NCBI GenBank assembly: GCA_001599815.1
Contig: BCIA01000003.1
Span: forward strand, 5,123,598-5,187,597
Reading direction: 5' to 3'
Origin: Furcasterigmium furcatum
Lineage: Eukaryota; Ascomycota; Sordariomycetes; Glomerellales; Plectosphaerellaceae
DNA length: 64,000 bases
Below are positions 20,929 to 32,527 of the stretch, piece after piece. A program made the translations under genes and the position numbers. The notes below the pieces were generated by a model. That model ran no database searches. It was not told where the DNA came from and saw only the letters and a program-made list of their open reading frames with translations. How positions within the stretch are numbered: the first letter of the stretch is position 1; each line of letters begins with the position of its first letter.

Positions 20929-22230
20929 ATGACCTCGATTCCTCAGTCGTCGGCAGCCGCTCTGCCGTATGAAATCCAACTCGACATCTGCTCCTACCTC
21001 AGCTTCGAAGACCTCCAAGCGTTGCGACAAACATGCCGATTTTACAAAGACTTTCTCTCTGATAACTATGCCCTCAACAATCTGTCATCGGCCGAGAAAA
21101 GGTTCATTTGTGGACGATGTCTCTGGAGCAGCCCTGGGCGCTATAGGCTCATGTGGACATCGAACTCCGGCGCCCCGAACCCTCCTTTATCCGCCCGCTG
21201 CGGGCCATGCGCTTTGGATGACAACCTCTTGACTTGGCGCCGTGTTGTCCAAGTCGTGATACCATCCAGTCAGGAACCAAAGCTGGTGAGAAAGCCGGGT
21301 CCATGCTTTTGCTGTGGCCAGCTCGACTGCGGGGAATATCATGTCCGGGAACGTTTTGGCTCGTTTCGTCGCCACAGTAAGTGCATGCGCCGGTCAGAAG
21401 ACTCCCATTTGATGAATTTCATCACTTTGTGTCGCTGGTGCAAGAGGCCGGACTGGGAAGACAGCTCTCATGCGGAATGCATGGCAAATTATGCCAAAGT
21501 CATGCATATATACTACTTCTGCTTGGCTACCCGTTCAGTCACCGAACTGGCGACGTCTGGTATATTATGGGGTTTGCACACCTCGACCGCGATTATCATC
21601 GCCCCAACTGTGGTATGTCTTCTCCGTCATGACGGAACTTTAAGAGTTGAAAGCCATAATACCAACTAACTTCACCATAGTTTTCGACTCTGAGCATGGG
21701 ATTCATATTTCTTACATGTACGTTCAGGGATCCTAGTATTAGAACTTGCCACGTTGTTGGCATGCTGGAGTTCATGATCCTGTGCGGCCGCGTCCCGCCA
21801 GTGTACTATCTGAGCTCGAAACTGAGCGGAGACGAAGAAGGGCCACCAGTTCCGCATGTAGTGCTGTGTCTCACCCTATGTTCTCTCAGCATGTAAGTCT
21901 CTGCCCATTTTACGACCTCAAGAGCAAGCGACCGTCAGTATGACTTATACATAGCTGACCCTCGATCGAATGATTAGAGTTGCTCGACTTTTCAACACTA
22001 TAGGCAACATGTTGGTTGACATGAAGTACCGCCCGATATCGCAGAGGCCCAGACAAAGTCGCGACAAGTGGACGCCTGGACATTGGTTGCTCACCGTACT
22101 GGTTTTCTGGGCATACCCGCGATTTCTAGACGGTCCTGACTACTGCAATGTAGGGGAAGACAGGCGTCCATTTTGGAAGGGGATCTATACAAATTTCTGC
22201 CTTGCAACTGGAAGCCTGGATGACAGATAA
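20929..22230 (+). CDS. F-box protein with hydrophobic C-terminal part
   Basis: Exons 20929-21612, 21681-21892 and 21978-22230 join in frame (introns 68 and 85 bp) to give 382 residues. The F-box is near the N-terminus: LPYEIQLDICSYLSFEDLQALRQTCRFYKDFL. It is followed by a cysteine-rich middle (CGRCLW, CGPC, CFCCGQLDC, CRWCKRPDW) that could bind zinc. The C-terminal 150 residues contain several hydrophobic stretches, for example around 21690-21730 and 22080-22115, and could be membrane-inserted. That would be unusual for an F-box protein. The chosen ATG gives the shortest leader before the F-box; an upstream in-frame leader is possible. Its 3' end lies close to the convergent HET relic. Confidence 0.7.
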
Positions 22231-22439
22231 GAGAAGCGTTGAATTGGCACCTCGATGCATATGCTGCGTGGAGTTTCCCCTCGCAATCACTGCTGTCTTT
22301 GGTGGCGATCGAATACATGACCAAGGTACTATTTTTCGAGACCGGGCCAATGGCACGGGTACCAATGCCCCAAGACACACAATTCGCCAATCTTCAGATT
22401 TCAATATAGGGGCGCCAGGAGCAACAGCCCCGCGGCAAC

Positions 22440-23516
22440 GATTCTGTGACGCCGAAAGCCGATACATGAGATACGCGTTGCTGACTGGTCTGGGAATGAG
22501 CTCCCGCTCTGAGCCATGGGGGGAAAAGAATGGGCTGTGGACCAAGATGGCTGCAGCGATCCCAACCCAGTCCCAGCAGATTTGGTGTGGTCCGAGCTGG
22601 ATGACCGCGCGCCTTCGAGTACTGACTCCTGGATGACCCAGGTGCGATAGAACCAGCGCCGTTCAAAGAACTGTAACACTGATCTTCGAACAAGCCGGTC
22701 TGACTCCCCGGTGTTTCAGATGACTGGGTCCTCGGGGTTGGCTATCAAGCTGTGGTGGCCTTCATTGCTTGGTGTTTCGTTCGCCGAGGCTGTCGAATAT
22801 GTTGCACTGGTACCGATGTGGCCCTGTTGCGCCAGCCAGGTGTTGACTATCGAACATATACCGGATAAGGCTTCTGTAAAAGAGCCCGAACCAGAGAGAT
22901 AGGAATTCATCCGCCTTTCACCGCAATGGCAGCGGTCAATTTGCTGGCCAACCCATATCACAACTTGCCAGGCCCCTCCGAAGATCTTGCCCATCAGCCT
23001 GACTTGCTGGCTTCGCTCCTTGGTGTCATCCTGATTGATACATATTGCATCGGCCCAGACGAACCGTGATTCGTTGCCGCGACGTAGTTCTCGTAAAGCA
23101 TCGTGCAGGTTTGGGGAACTGCTCAAGTTCCGTTTCGGTCCGCTTATGATAATCTGGACCTCCTTCTTACGGAAGGCCTTGTCGTTACCCCAGGTGTACG
23201 ATAGCGCTTCGTATGCCATCGCGTTCCTATCCAAGCTACACACATGTAGCTTGCATTGAACGGGTTCGTTACTTCCCGGAAGGACTTCTAGAAGCGTAAA
23301 TCTGTCGCTTGAAGGCAGTGTGCGATAAATTTCGGCACTCCATTCTGGAGGGGCATCCTCTTCTGGAACGAAGGCTTGTGGTGAGGACTCAAAATCTGCT
23401 TGATTGGAATCTAATCCCGCGTCCGAATCTTAGCTCGGCTTTCCAAACGGTTGTTGAAGGTGTTTGTACGTACCGTTGAACGAATCCGAGGCATGAAGAG
23501 GTCGTCGAATAGGCAT
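22440..23516 (-). pseudogene. HET-domain (heterokaryon incompatibility) relic
   Basis: Exon 1 (23474-23516, starting MPIRRPLHASDSFN) splices by a 45-bp GTACGT...AAG intron to a long exon from 23428. The HET signature is clear: YEALSYTWG, NLHDALRELRR, FVWADAICINQDDTKERSQQV and VVIWVG. HET proteins trigger cell death on fusion between incompatible strains. The frame hits a TGA at 22716-22718, continues in the same frame with FFERRWFYRTWVIQE, then needs a one-base shift at about 22585 to read VIQ-GPHQICWDWVGIAAAILVH and SNAYLMYRLSASQ. The TGA might be hidden by a weak 54-bp intron, but the frameshift cannot. The gene is therefore probably dead. Downstream sequence is not recognisable. Confidence 0.75.
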
Positions 23517-24185
23517 ACCCATGGGTAGAAACAACGGCACCTTGGGTTCTCACTACTGCTCGTAACATTCCAACTCGCGGCAAGACTGGTGTTACGCTGA
23601 GCACTCATCCCATAATGGCCGGGGGGCTTCTGCTTGGATTTTCCCCCACACTAGTGGGGCGAATGATTTTCATCCTGCTTGAATCCTGCTGAAGATGAAT
23701 GAGACCGAGGGGCATCCATGTGAAGGCTGGAACGATGAAGGAGGGTTGTCATTGCAGCCGATATCATCGGCGAGTTGGCACTGAAGAACTGCCGAAACAC
23801 CAGTTGTAATCATCGGTCTCTCATGAGTTACTGATTTTATCTTCAATTGCCCGCCAGGAAATTATGGTTTATGTTGCCGGCGGGGGGCCTCGTCGTACCA
23901 GCACTTCTCGACCTTGATGCCCAAATCCAGCCTTGGGTGAGTGAGGCGCACTCGACACTTCATTGTCCGACGAGTCAACGAGCCTTGCGGTGTTCCTAAA
24001 GGAGGTGTACAAGCTGGAAAATCTGTACTGCAGCGTATCGACTGCAAGCCAGGGGGGCTGTGTGTGCCAACCACGTCGAAACGTCTGGATCCGCAGCAGC
24101 ACATCCGAAATTCCAATTGTTATAAGCACCCAATGGTGACTTTCTCTAGGGTCTAGTAAACTAACATGCGTATGAGTTATGACCT
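23517..24185. other. Intergenic, no supported gene
   Basis: Spacer between the HET relic promoter and the end of the carboxypeptidase gene. Short overlapping frames only; nothing recognised. Confidence 0.5.
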
Positions 24186-26079
24186 CTAAATCAGCCGCCG
24201 ACCGGATGGGTGGAATCTCCCAGCCGACCTCTTCCGTGCATCACTTGTCTGCTCCTGAGTAGTGAAGCTGTCCGCCTTCCCCAGATCCTCGATCCGTCCC
24301 AGCATCAACTCAACCACACGGTACCCCGAGCCCGCGGAGTATCCAGGGAGCTCGTGGCCCGCCAGCTGGACCTCGTAGTACGTCACACCCCTCTCGTATC
24401 CCCACTGGCCGACTGTGCCGCTCTCGCTCAGCCTGCCGCCGTTGTAGTCAATGTGACTGGGGACGTAAAAGTCGTGATCCTGGGGATACTTCTGGAACCC
24501 CTGTGCGCCGTTCCACGTCGTGTTCTGGAGGGCGAAGAGCGTGCCGTTTGGCGGGAGGATGTAGTCGAGCCTGCCGACACCGATGATGGTGTTGTTCGTG
24601 TGCTCGATGACACGCTGGAGAACCTCGTTCTGCGCGGGCGCGAGGGAGGCGTCGGTGGCGTTAGACGTGGAGCGGCCGTCGCCGAAGACGTTCTTGGTCG
24701 TGCACTGGAACCATTCCACATGGGGGGCGTTGATGGCGTCCTGGACGTCGGTGCGGTTGAAGTACACTTCGGCGCCAGGGGGAGAATAGTCGCCCTATAG
24801 GAAGTCAGGGCCTCGTGGTTCCCGGTGCTGATGTGAGAAGTCAAAACTTACCGGGTTGACAATGCCGAGCTGCGAGAATGTGTGGGGACAGGTCTAAATT
24901 GGGGTCAGCGGTGCTCATGATAAAAATTCAGTCGGAAGCATACATCTGTGATGTGGTAGATGTTGAAGCATGGGTTGGCCTCGAGAGCTGCCGCGTAGGC
25001 GTAGTCAAAGATGTCGCAAGTGTAGTTGCCGATGTCCAGATACGGGTCTGGGAGAATAGGGAATGGTCCCTCAGGAGGCGGGAACGTCCCGTACGTTTCT
25101 AGGTAGGTCGAGAAGTTGCAGTGCTCGTGGGTCCAGCGGAGGGCGTTCATGTAGCTGTCGTTGAGGTAGAAGAGGCTCTGCCAGTACTCAATGAACGGAT
25201 AGATGACAGCTTGCTGCTGAAGAGTCCTGTCTCCGAGGATCGGGTCGTTGATTGCGACGCCGCCCAGGTTGTAGTAGTCGTCATCATCGGCAGTGATGAA
25301 AGCGTCGGCAAGATACGGCACGTAGAAACCGGCATAGGATTCTCCCGTGATGTATGTGGTGGCGCCCTTGAGGTCGAAGGTGTCGATGAAATTGCGCCAG
25401 AAACCGATGAACTCGAGGCCCAATTCGACTTCGTTGGTGATATTGGGGACCCCTTGGCTGAATCCAACGCCGACTGGCTGCTCTACCCAGATAACGTTGG
25501 TTCTGCGACAGTCAGTCCTTGTCTCTTTCACAATGGGGAAAGGAATAGACTAACAGATTGGTCCAGCTGTAGGAGTTGGGAACTGGTGACATGGTCCCGT
25601 CCTGCCACAGGAACGGGCCGTTCTCAGTCAAGAGTCCGCTCAGGGAACTGCAGCCCGGACCTCCATTCAGCCTACGAGAATTCGTCAGAATCAGTGTTTT
25701 TGCGTAATATCGTGATATCTCACCAGATGACAACCTCCTCTCCAGCATCCGGGTTCGTGCTAGGGAAGAACCAGAAGTACAGCTGTCTCTCCTCGCCAGG
25801 AGTCTGAGAGATGGGCAGAAGTCCGGCGTATGACTCTCCAATGTCGAAGTCGACCTCGGGAATGCTGGCTCCGTCGACGACAAACTTCTGGCTTCGCTCG
25901 TTGAGGAACTTGGACTCGGCCCTCTTTTCGAGGGTGGGTGGCGTCGGAGGAACAGGATGCCTCTTCTGGTCGAGGTGCCCCGGATGCTCGTGGCGAAAGG
26001 CATTGAGAGCGCCGCGGTTGAAGGCAGCCTGGGACAAAGTCCCGAAGGCGAGAATGACGCTGAACAAGCTGTAATGCAT
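24186..26079 (-). CDS. Secreted serine carboxypeptidase, family S10
   Basis: Five minus-strand exons (25724-26079, 25555-25671, 24944-25502, 24852-24893, 24186-24794) join in frame to 560 residues. A signal peptide starts MHYSLFSVILAFGTLSQA. S10 landmarks are in order: WLNGGPGCSSL (substrate carboxylate and oxyanion binding), WVEQPVGVGFS, GESYAG with nucleophile S213, the aspartate D435 in GRLDYILPPNGT, and H505 in AGHELPGYS. S10 enzymes remove single C-terminal residues at acidic pH in the secretory path, vacuole or outside the cell. The protein has a proline-rich prosegment with a KR site near residue 52 and many N-x-S/T sites. Length and exon pattern fit the family. The 42-bp exon 4 encodes TCPHTFSQLGIVNP. 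Confidence 0.92.
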
Positions 26080-27195
26080 TTCTAATGTCTTGGCTTAAGG
26101 AAACGAGCCTAAGCAGGAAGAGTGCGCCGGCAGCTTCCCACCATTTATGCAAAAGATCTCTCACGGCTCGGGCCTTAGGCAGCGGGACGCACTCCACACA
26201 CTCACTGCTTGATGCCAGGCGTCATCGGAGCTCAAGTCATTTACCCAGATGGCAAGTCAGTCGGCTCCACGGCACCCCGGGCGGAAGTGCTTCCTAGGCC
26301 GGGCCGCTAGAAAGCTTATGGGCCACCCGCTCCTATTGTCCCGGCAGTCGGCAGCGTCGGCAGTCGAATTTTGGAGACGAATTGCCTGATTCTTTTCAGC
26401 AGCTTCCGTATAAGGAATCGCGCGGACGCGGGACGCGACAGCATGCAGCCATCCCAATCTCCACGATCGTCGATGGTATACAAGATTTTGTGGCTCCCGA
26501 GGCATTCATGGTACAGGGAAGCAGGCGATGTGGAGGAGCGGAATTGGGGAGTGGGCTGAACACGAATCGTCATGGAGGGCCAGGGCGGCCGGTGACGACG
26601 ACCGATCCCGGTGAAAGTAGCAGGCGGTTGCGAGTCAACGGCGCCGGGCTTTCGGCCGAAAACTAGGTTCGCGGTCACATGTAGGTCAGGGACGCAGAGG
26701 GTGAGGAGATGGACTAGTTGACTCCGGAGACAACTCATGGACTCTGGCAACCAACGGAGCCTGCCGTGGCGTGTGTTTGCGATTCATGGGTCAATCCTCA
26801 TTCCAATCCAACTGGGGCTGTTCCTGAATCTGTTCCTGACTGATGCACGTGTTCAACGCCGGCCGATGTATCGGATGGGCCGTCCTATCGTGTTTGTCTA
26901 GAAGTGTTTTCGGAATGAGTGGCTGGAAAAGTTTGTTTGAGGGACGCCGTGAGTCGCTTAGTCGGACACGACATGATCTTGTCCAGACCGTCGACGACCA
27001 TACATTTACGATAGGGTTCCAAAACATCCAGGGATGGATTGTAAGTTGATGATGATAAGAGTTCCAATCGATGCGGGGATGATGGGACTGCACGGGTTCC
27101 GAGACCATCCCTCATAATCAGTCAGTCCATGATGTCAAGTTGCGGTCATGTCTGAGCGATGAGGTATGCTGTATTCAAGAAACAGGCAGAATATT
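26080..27195. other. Intergenic, no supported gene
   Basis: About 1.1 kb between the carboxypeptidase promoter and the 3' end of the thioesterase gene. The open frames on both strands are short and overlapping. Nothing recognised. Confidence 0.5.
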
Positions 27196-28195
27196 CTAAG
27201 TCGAGCTTTCTATCTTAGCCAGTGCACCAAAAAGCTGTTTCACCTCTTCCTGTCGCTGTTCCTTATTCTTCTCCTGCATCTCGTAGGTCTCCCGCAGTCT
27301 ATCCACCATGAACGGCTCCAGAGGCGTCCGCTTCGCCGACCTGTAATCATATACCACGATGTCCTCGAAACACCTGGCAGCGATGCGCTTGTGAGCTTCG
27401 GAGACGATGAGAACATCGAAGAACAGCGCGTCGGAGGTGTAGTCAGGCTTCATGGCAAGCTTGTGAAGGACAGTGACTCGATCGGGGTACGTCACGGGCT
27501 GCAGCGCGTTAACATGAAGCGCCTCGTGCCCGCATCGGTTCACTCACCAGTTTGTACTCGGTCTTGATGCTTCTCATGATCAGGCCGATGTTGCGAGGGG
27601 TCATGAGATCCGCCCACTGTTGTTTGTGCTCCGGAGCAGCCAGGGCTGTGAACTTTCGAACCCACTCAACGCGTGCTGACTCGGCGTATTTGTTGTAGAT
27701 GACGTTGTTGACATGGCCCTCGTCGGGTGTTAGCACTTCATTCAATCCGAGTCTGGGACACGACCTTCAATGGGAAACTCACCATGCTATCCTGTCATCA
27801 AACCATCGCGTCAGCTCTCGAAATTTGTACGAATGATTCGGTGAGCACTGTACCATGTCTCCCCAAGCTACCGCGTGGTGATCAAGACCCCTCCATTCCG
27901 GGCTCGTCAGGAAGCCTTCCGACCCCGCGAGCAGGTCAAGCCATCGACTGTCGACATCCTGCTTCAGGGTCTCAACTTGAACCTTTTTTTCTGATGAGAG
28001 GTTGCCCTCGGAAGCCTGCTTCAATTGCGCTTGAAAGTCGGACAGCCAGCGCGAGTTGAGTCCAGGGCTGCTCGGGGCGTCGGCAGACTTGCCGGCTTGC
28101 CGAACCGAGGGTGATGATGAGAATGTCCGGCAAGCGTGTCGGGGCGTGGCCAGGGCCAATTGACGGGCCCTCAGTCTAATAAAGGAGGATTTCAT
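27196..28195 (-). CDS. Mitochondrial hot-dog thioesterase-like protein
   Basis: Minus-strand exons 27854-28195, 27783-27791, 27548-27718 and 27196-27498 give 274 residues. The second exon is only 9 nt and encodes D-S-M; with it the conserved turn reads WGDMDSMGHVNNVIYNKYAESARVEW, the 4HBT hot-dog signature with the catalytic-region aspartate. Without it the frame is lost, so the microexon is well supported. The N-terminus is rich in R, S and A with no acidic residues for 30 positions, a likely mitochondrial targeting sequence. Hot-dog thioesterases hydrolyse acyl-CoA or acyl-carrier thioesters; the substrate is unknown. The last exon is helical and charged (ETYEMQEKNKEQRQEEV). Introns are 62, 64 and 49 bp. 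Confidence 0.85.
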
Positions 28196-28849
28196 GGCAA
28201 ATGGGTGTAGATGGATTTTATGATACGCTCCCAGAAGATGGCATAAGAAGTGCTGGTAGATGAAGAATTGGTCCTTTTGCCGAAAGCATCGGGAGGGCGG
28301 CTTCCCTCGGCAAATCCATCGCGCCCTTCAGAAGATCGACAGATCCACTTATCAGTTGGTATGCATTTAGAGGGGCTGATCAGTCTATCGCAGCTCCACT
28401 GTGACAACAGGTTTTGGGCTTCACATATGCGAGGGCGGTGGTCAATTCATCAATTGAACGGATGAAGCAGTTGTTAACCAAGGATTATTAGAAGTAGAGG
28501 AGCAGCATCAATTTCACACGACATGGCCTTCAGGATTAGCTGCTATTGGCAGCATGATCGTCTCCTGGGGTTTCAGACCGGGTGTGGTACACTGGCCCAA
28601 CTGCAAAGATCACTGGAGATTGGAATTCGAGTTCGCAGTAATCATTTCTGCGGTTTTCTACGCAGTTTTGAAGTCATGAGACACCGCAGCCTATAGTTAG
28701 GCATGAGAATGACTTTCTGGAGCTAAACGATCATTTTTCCAAAGGTAATAGGAACCCAATTCCCTCCCAGTGGCATCATATTCAAGATGAATGAACTCAA
28801 AGCGTTGCGTGTAAAGAGCCACCAGAGAGACACCCAAGTGCAACCATTT
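28196..28849. other. Intergenic, no supported gene
   Basis: Promoter of the thioesterase gene and 3' flank of the HMG-box gene. Slightly AT-richer than its neighbours. Nothing recognised. Confidence 0.5.
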
Positions 28850-29297
28850 CTAGGCGATGTTATGCTCATCGGCATAGGCAGCAGCCTCCGCATCCGTCAT
28901 TCCTCCAGCGTCGGGGTTACCGCCTTCCTGGTAGGAATGAATGCGAGACCGGTATAGGCGGAGGTTGTGCTCGTAGAGGTCCGACCAGGCCTGTTTAAAA
29001 GTCAGAAGGAAGCTCGTGCTAGCAAAGGAAATCTTCACTGACTTTTCGCTCGAGCTGGCTCATGGCCGCCCAACGGCGCTGACACACTTCGTGAACATAG
29101 CCCCGTGAATCGCGAGGGTCTGTACCTTCGACGATGCTGGGCCGAACGGCGTGCACGTAGGAGAAGTAGGGAGTCAGGGGTCGCTTTGGAGCGAGAGGGT
29201 CGTAGACGCGCTTTTTGCGTTCTTTCTTGGGCTCGACAGGGGCACCTTCAGGAGAAGTTTGAGACGTTGTAAAGTCCTGCGGTTGAGATTCCGACAT
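28850..29297 (-). CDS. Small HMG-box protein
   Basis: Two exons, 29043-29297 and 28850-28990, are joined across a 52-bp intron (GTCAGT...AAACAG) into 131 residues. The HMG box covers residues about 35-105: DPLAPKRPLTPYFSYV, then RRWAAMSQLERK joined to AWSDLYEHNLRLYRSRI. HMG boxes bend DNA; a single short box with a lysine-rich lead (EPKKERKKR) resembles NHP6-type or regulator-of-chromatin proteins. There is a DAGGMTDAEAAAYADEHN tail. The start is the only ATG before the lead. Function beyond DNA binding is unknown. Confidence 0.82.
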
Positions 29298-29788
29298 GGT
29301 GACAACGCTCGTCGTAGTAGTCGACGGTGCAAGGCGTGTGTAGCTGTCCGCAGGATGGAGGGAAGCAGGCTAACAGGAATGTAGCTATGCTGTGCCGGGA
29401 ATTAATAATATAGAGGTCTAACTCTGGGCGCGCGGGGTGGATGGTGGTCACGTGATTTAATACTTTGACAAGGCCTATCGTCTACACTTGCGAATCAGCA
29501 CCGAAGCCGGAGGTAGCCTCTTTTGAACTGAGGTCAGGTTGGAAAGCTGAGGCTAATTCATCCGGCTGCTTTCCTACCTAGGAGAAGGATGATAATACGA
29601 TCCTGCTTTCTGTTGATAGTAACCAGCCAAAGCATGTCCCAGTAGAGTATAAAACATCTTCCGAGTCTCTAAAAAGAAAAACCATAGTTGCTCCGTGTCT
29701 TGTGGATTTCATGGCAGCATGGGTGTCCACCGAAACCAAAACGACAATCCTATGTTGACTCGGATGCCAAAATTCGATGCAGTGGATC

Positions 29789-30413
29789 TTACTTTCGGTA
29801 CCACATACGTGTAGTCTTGTTTCTCCGCATCTTTCTCTGAATCTGAAAGATCCCATACAGTAACGCCTCCGAAGTGGGTGGGCAGCCTGGTACGTAGACA
29901 TCCACGGGGATGATACGATCCACACCTCGAACGACCAAGTAGCTATAGTGATAATAACCACCTCCGTTCGCGCAACTGCCCATGCTGATGACATAACGCG
30001 GTTCGGGCATTTGATCGTAGATTTGTCGGATGGCCGGGGCCATTTTGTTGACGACAGTGCCGGAGACGATGAGAAGATCCGACTGCCGCGGTGATGCGCG
30101 AAACATCAGTCCGAATCTGTCCTGGTCGTACCGAGGACCGGCAATGTGCATCATCTCGACGGCGCAGCAGGCCAGGCCGAATGTCAGTGGATAGGTAGAT
30201 CCTTGACGTCCCCAGTTGGCGATTTTGTCCAGAGTGGTCCTGTCAAAAGAGCTCGTTAGGATGACGACGCCAGTGGGCTGCGGGAGGCTCAACTTACACC
30301 GAGTATTCCATGAGTGATGTTGGTTTCTCGCTATGCAATGCCACCTCGCGGCGTGCTGATGATGTGCCGTGATGGATCCTGCGCGCCACAGCCACGGCTT
30401 TGAAAGGAGCCAT
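29789..30413 (-). CDS. Complex I subunit PSST (NDUFS7/NuoB homologue)
   Basis: Exons 30298-30413 and 29789-30239 join in phase 2 to give 188 residues. The protein carries iron-sulfur cluster N2, the last electron donor to ubiquinone in mitochondrial complex I. Ligands are visible: C63-C64 in GLACCAVEMM, C128 in MGSCAN and C158 in VPGCPP. The blocks TTLDKIANWGRQGS, RYDQDRFGLMFRASPRQSDLLIVSGTV, and PEPRYVISMGSCANGGGYYHYSY (split here for length) are almost invariant in eukaryotes. Residues 1-22 (MAPFKAVAVARRIHHGTSSARR) form a mitochondrial presequence. It is a housekeeping gene and a good anchor for species placement. The intron is 58 bp. Confidence 0.95.
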
Positions 30414-31075
30414 TTGCCTCGCAGCCTACCGGCCACAAGTATGGATCGCAGGAAACGGCATGGAGGTCCGCAATGATTTGGGTGTGAAATGATGCGAAGA
30501 CAGTACAGCAAGTGTTCAAAATAAACGCAATCTTGATGGACAGAGGACACGATGCTCGACCTGGGCCTGGAAAAGGAGGATCCGGGAACGAAGCATAGAT
30601 GGGCAGTAACACGTTTTGTACTATGCCGCTGGTGGCTGGGACCCGGCGTCTTTTCGCCCCTGAAAATGCAAGTTGTCCGAGACCTCCCCGAATCGAGCCG
30701 CCAGATCATACTTCGACTAGGTGGAGATGGCAGATACCTTTACATCATGTGAGCATTTCCCTTCATCGTACAGGGAGACATCGTATCGGAGCATCTCGCG
30801 GCCCGATGGTTTCAAGAACCCCATTTCTCACGTCCATCTCATTGGTCTTGGTGTGATTGGAGAAGCCGGTGTGGATCGCGGCGAGTCCGCGTTCATTCCC
30901 CAAGGCCTGTCATCAGCTGGGAGGAAATCAAGCGTCCTACATCTTCACTTTCTGGAAGAAAATTCTCGACCGCAGGTCCGTCCGAGGCATACCAAATCAA
31001 CCTCATCGTTTTGGCCTGGCCCGGGGTCACGTCTCCGACGCAACGGGCCCGAACCTCATCTCGGAAGTACCCGCC
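30414..31075. other. Intergenic, divergent promoter region
   Basis: Between the divergent complex I gene and a Zn2Cys6 gene. Overlapping open frames are present but no domain is recognisable. Confidence 0.5.
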
Positions 31076-32272
31076 ATGCTCCTACGGCCGCACGCGAAAG
31101 TCCGCACGGGTTGTTCAACGTGCAGGACCAGGAAGATAAAGGTCAGTACTTTACCATGGTTCCTAGAACGGGTTGTCCTGTACGCTCGTGTCATCTGGGC
31201 TAACATACCCTCTCCAGTGCGACGAAGCATGGCCGACATGTGAGCGTTGTAAGCACAGCGGCTTCCGCGACTGCGATCTCCTCCTTGTTCGTACACTACA
31301 TTTAGCCCAATCCATCCTTAGGTCGAGTCATTTCCCCATGGCCGCGAGCGGCCAAGATCACGACCTTCGCCAACTGGACCTCGAGCTGATGCACCACTGG
31401 TCGACCTCGACGTTTGATACCGTCACTGTTGACCCCAATCTCCGCCATTTCTGGTGAAAGAACATTGTACAAATCGGCCTCGGCTGTGATTTCGTCATGA
31501 AAGCTATCCTTTCTGTCGCCGCTCTTCACATGGCTCATCTCCAACCACATCGTCGGCCGCGGATGCTACCATATGCCTGGACATTGTATTCTTCAGCTTC
31601 CGAGTCCGCCCGCGGCTGCATGGGCAAGGATAGTAGGGAGCCGGATGAGATCGACAATCTGTTTACCTTCTCCATGTTAACAATGATTTATAGTCCGTTC
31701 CATGTGTTTCCTCGCAATCTTAATCAGAGCTGACTGACGACGCAGCCATGGCCTTAACCGACAACCCTCAAGAGCCACCATCTGATCGACGGCAGTGCAC
31801 CTACAGCTGGATAATCTTTTATTTTGGTATATACCAGCTAGGGCACTGCTCTGACGCCATTTGCTACGACGAAAGGCTTCTTCGCCCCCTGTTCAAGTAC
31901 ATGAGGAATTTGGCCGGCCTTCACGAAAGTCTTCGAGCAGAATCACCACTCGCATCATCTTGCGGCTTCACCAAACGGGCTGTGCACGAAATGAAGCACA
32001 CGTTTGAGGTAATGCGTCGCTTCCCAGATACCCGGGATATTCTTCATGCGCTCAGCTGGATATCTCTTTTCCCTGACGAGTTCAACATGATGACGACCAA
32101 CTACAACCCCTCTCAAGAGCTGCTCTTTGTTCTTACCTACTTCTTCAAACTGATGGGTGGACTGCGACGAGAATGGTGGTTTTCTCATTGGCTAGAAGGC
32201 ATGAGGGTCTGGTTGCACAGTCTCCTCGAAAAAGAAAACCAGGTCTGGATGGTTGAGCCGCAACTATGGTAA
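31076..32272 (+). pseudogene. Zn2Cys6 transcription factor with one internal TGA
   Basis: Exons 31076-31141, 31218-31692 and 31746-32272 join in frame. The first junction restores a full zinc cluster, CSTCRTRKIK/CDEAWPTCERCKHSGFRDC. The body matches the fungal-specific TF domain 2 type: DLRQLDLELMHHWSTST, then DFVMKAILSVAALHMAHLQP, and a helical C-terminus ending MVEPQLW. All of this is open except for a single TGA at 31455-31457 between HFW and KNIVQ, inside a conserved stretch where no intron can be placed without deleting conserved sequence. Full length would be 355 codons. Either the gene was very recently disabled, or the stop is read through or is a sequence error. Confidence 0.75.
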
Positions 32273-32527
32273 TCTTAAAGGTTATACAGCCGTTACATAC
32301 ACTCTTACTTAGCCAGCCGGCCCAAGGCCTGAATGTTCTTTCCGCCGAGTGTCAGGGCAGTCACATGCCATCCTCTCAGTCTTATATATATACCAGTTAG
32401 TCTATTTTCTCGTCATTACTCCGCGAGATTCAATGGTAAAAAGACAATATATCTACATCAATCGACATAGATTCTCTCACCGCTGCCTATATGCCGCTTC
32501 CAAAACCAAAAAAAGAAATGATTAATG
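32273..32527. terminator. Spacer with Pol III T-run for tRNA-Trp
   Basis: A run of seven T (minus strand) at 32508-32514 lies about 13 bases past the tRNA-Trp 3' end and is a good Pol III terminator. The rest is the 3' flank of the Zn2Cys6 gene, including a short TATATATA tract near 32385. Confidence 0.6.
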
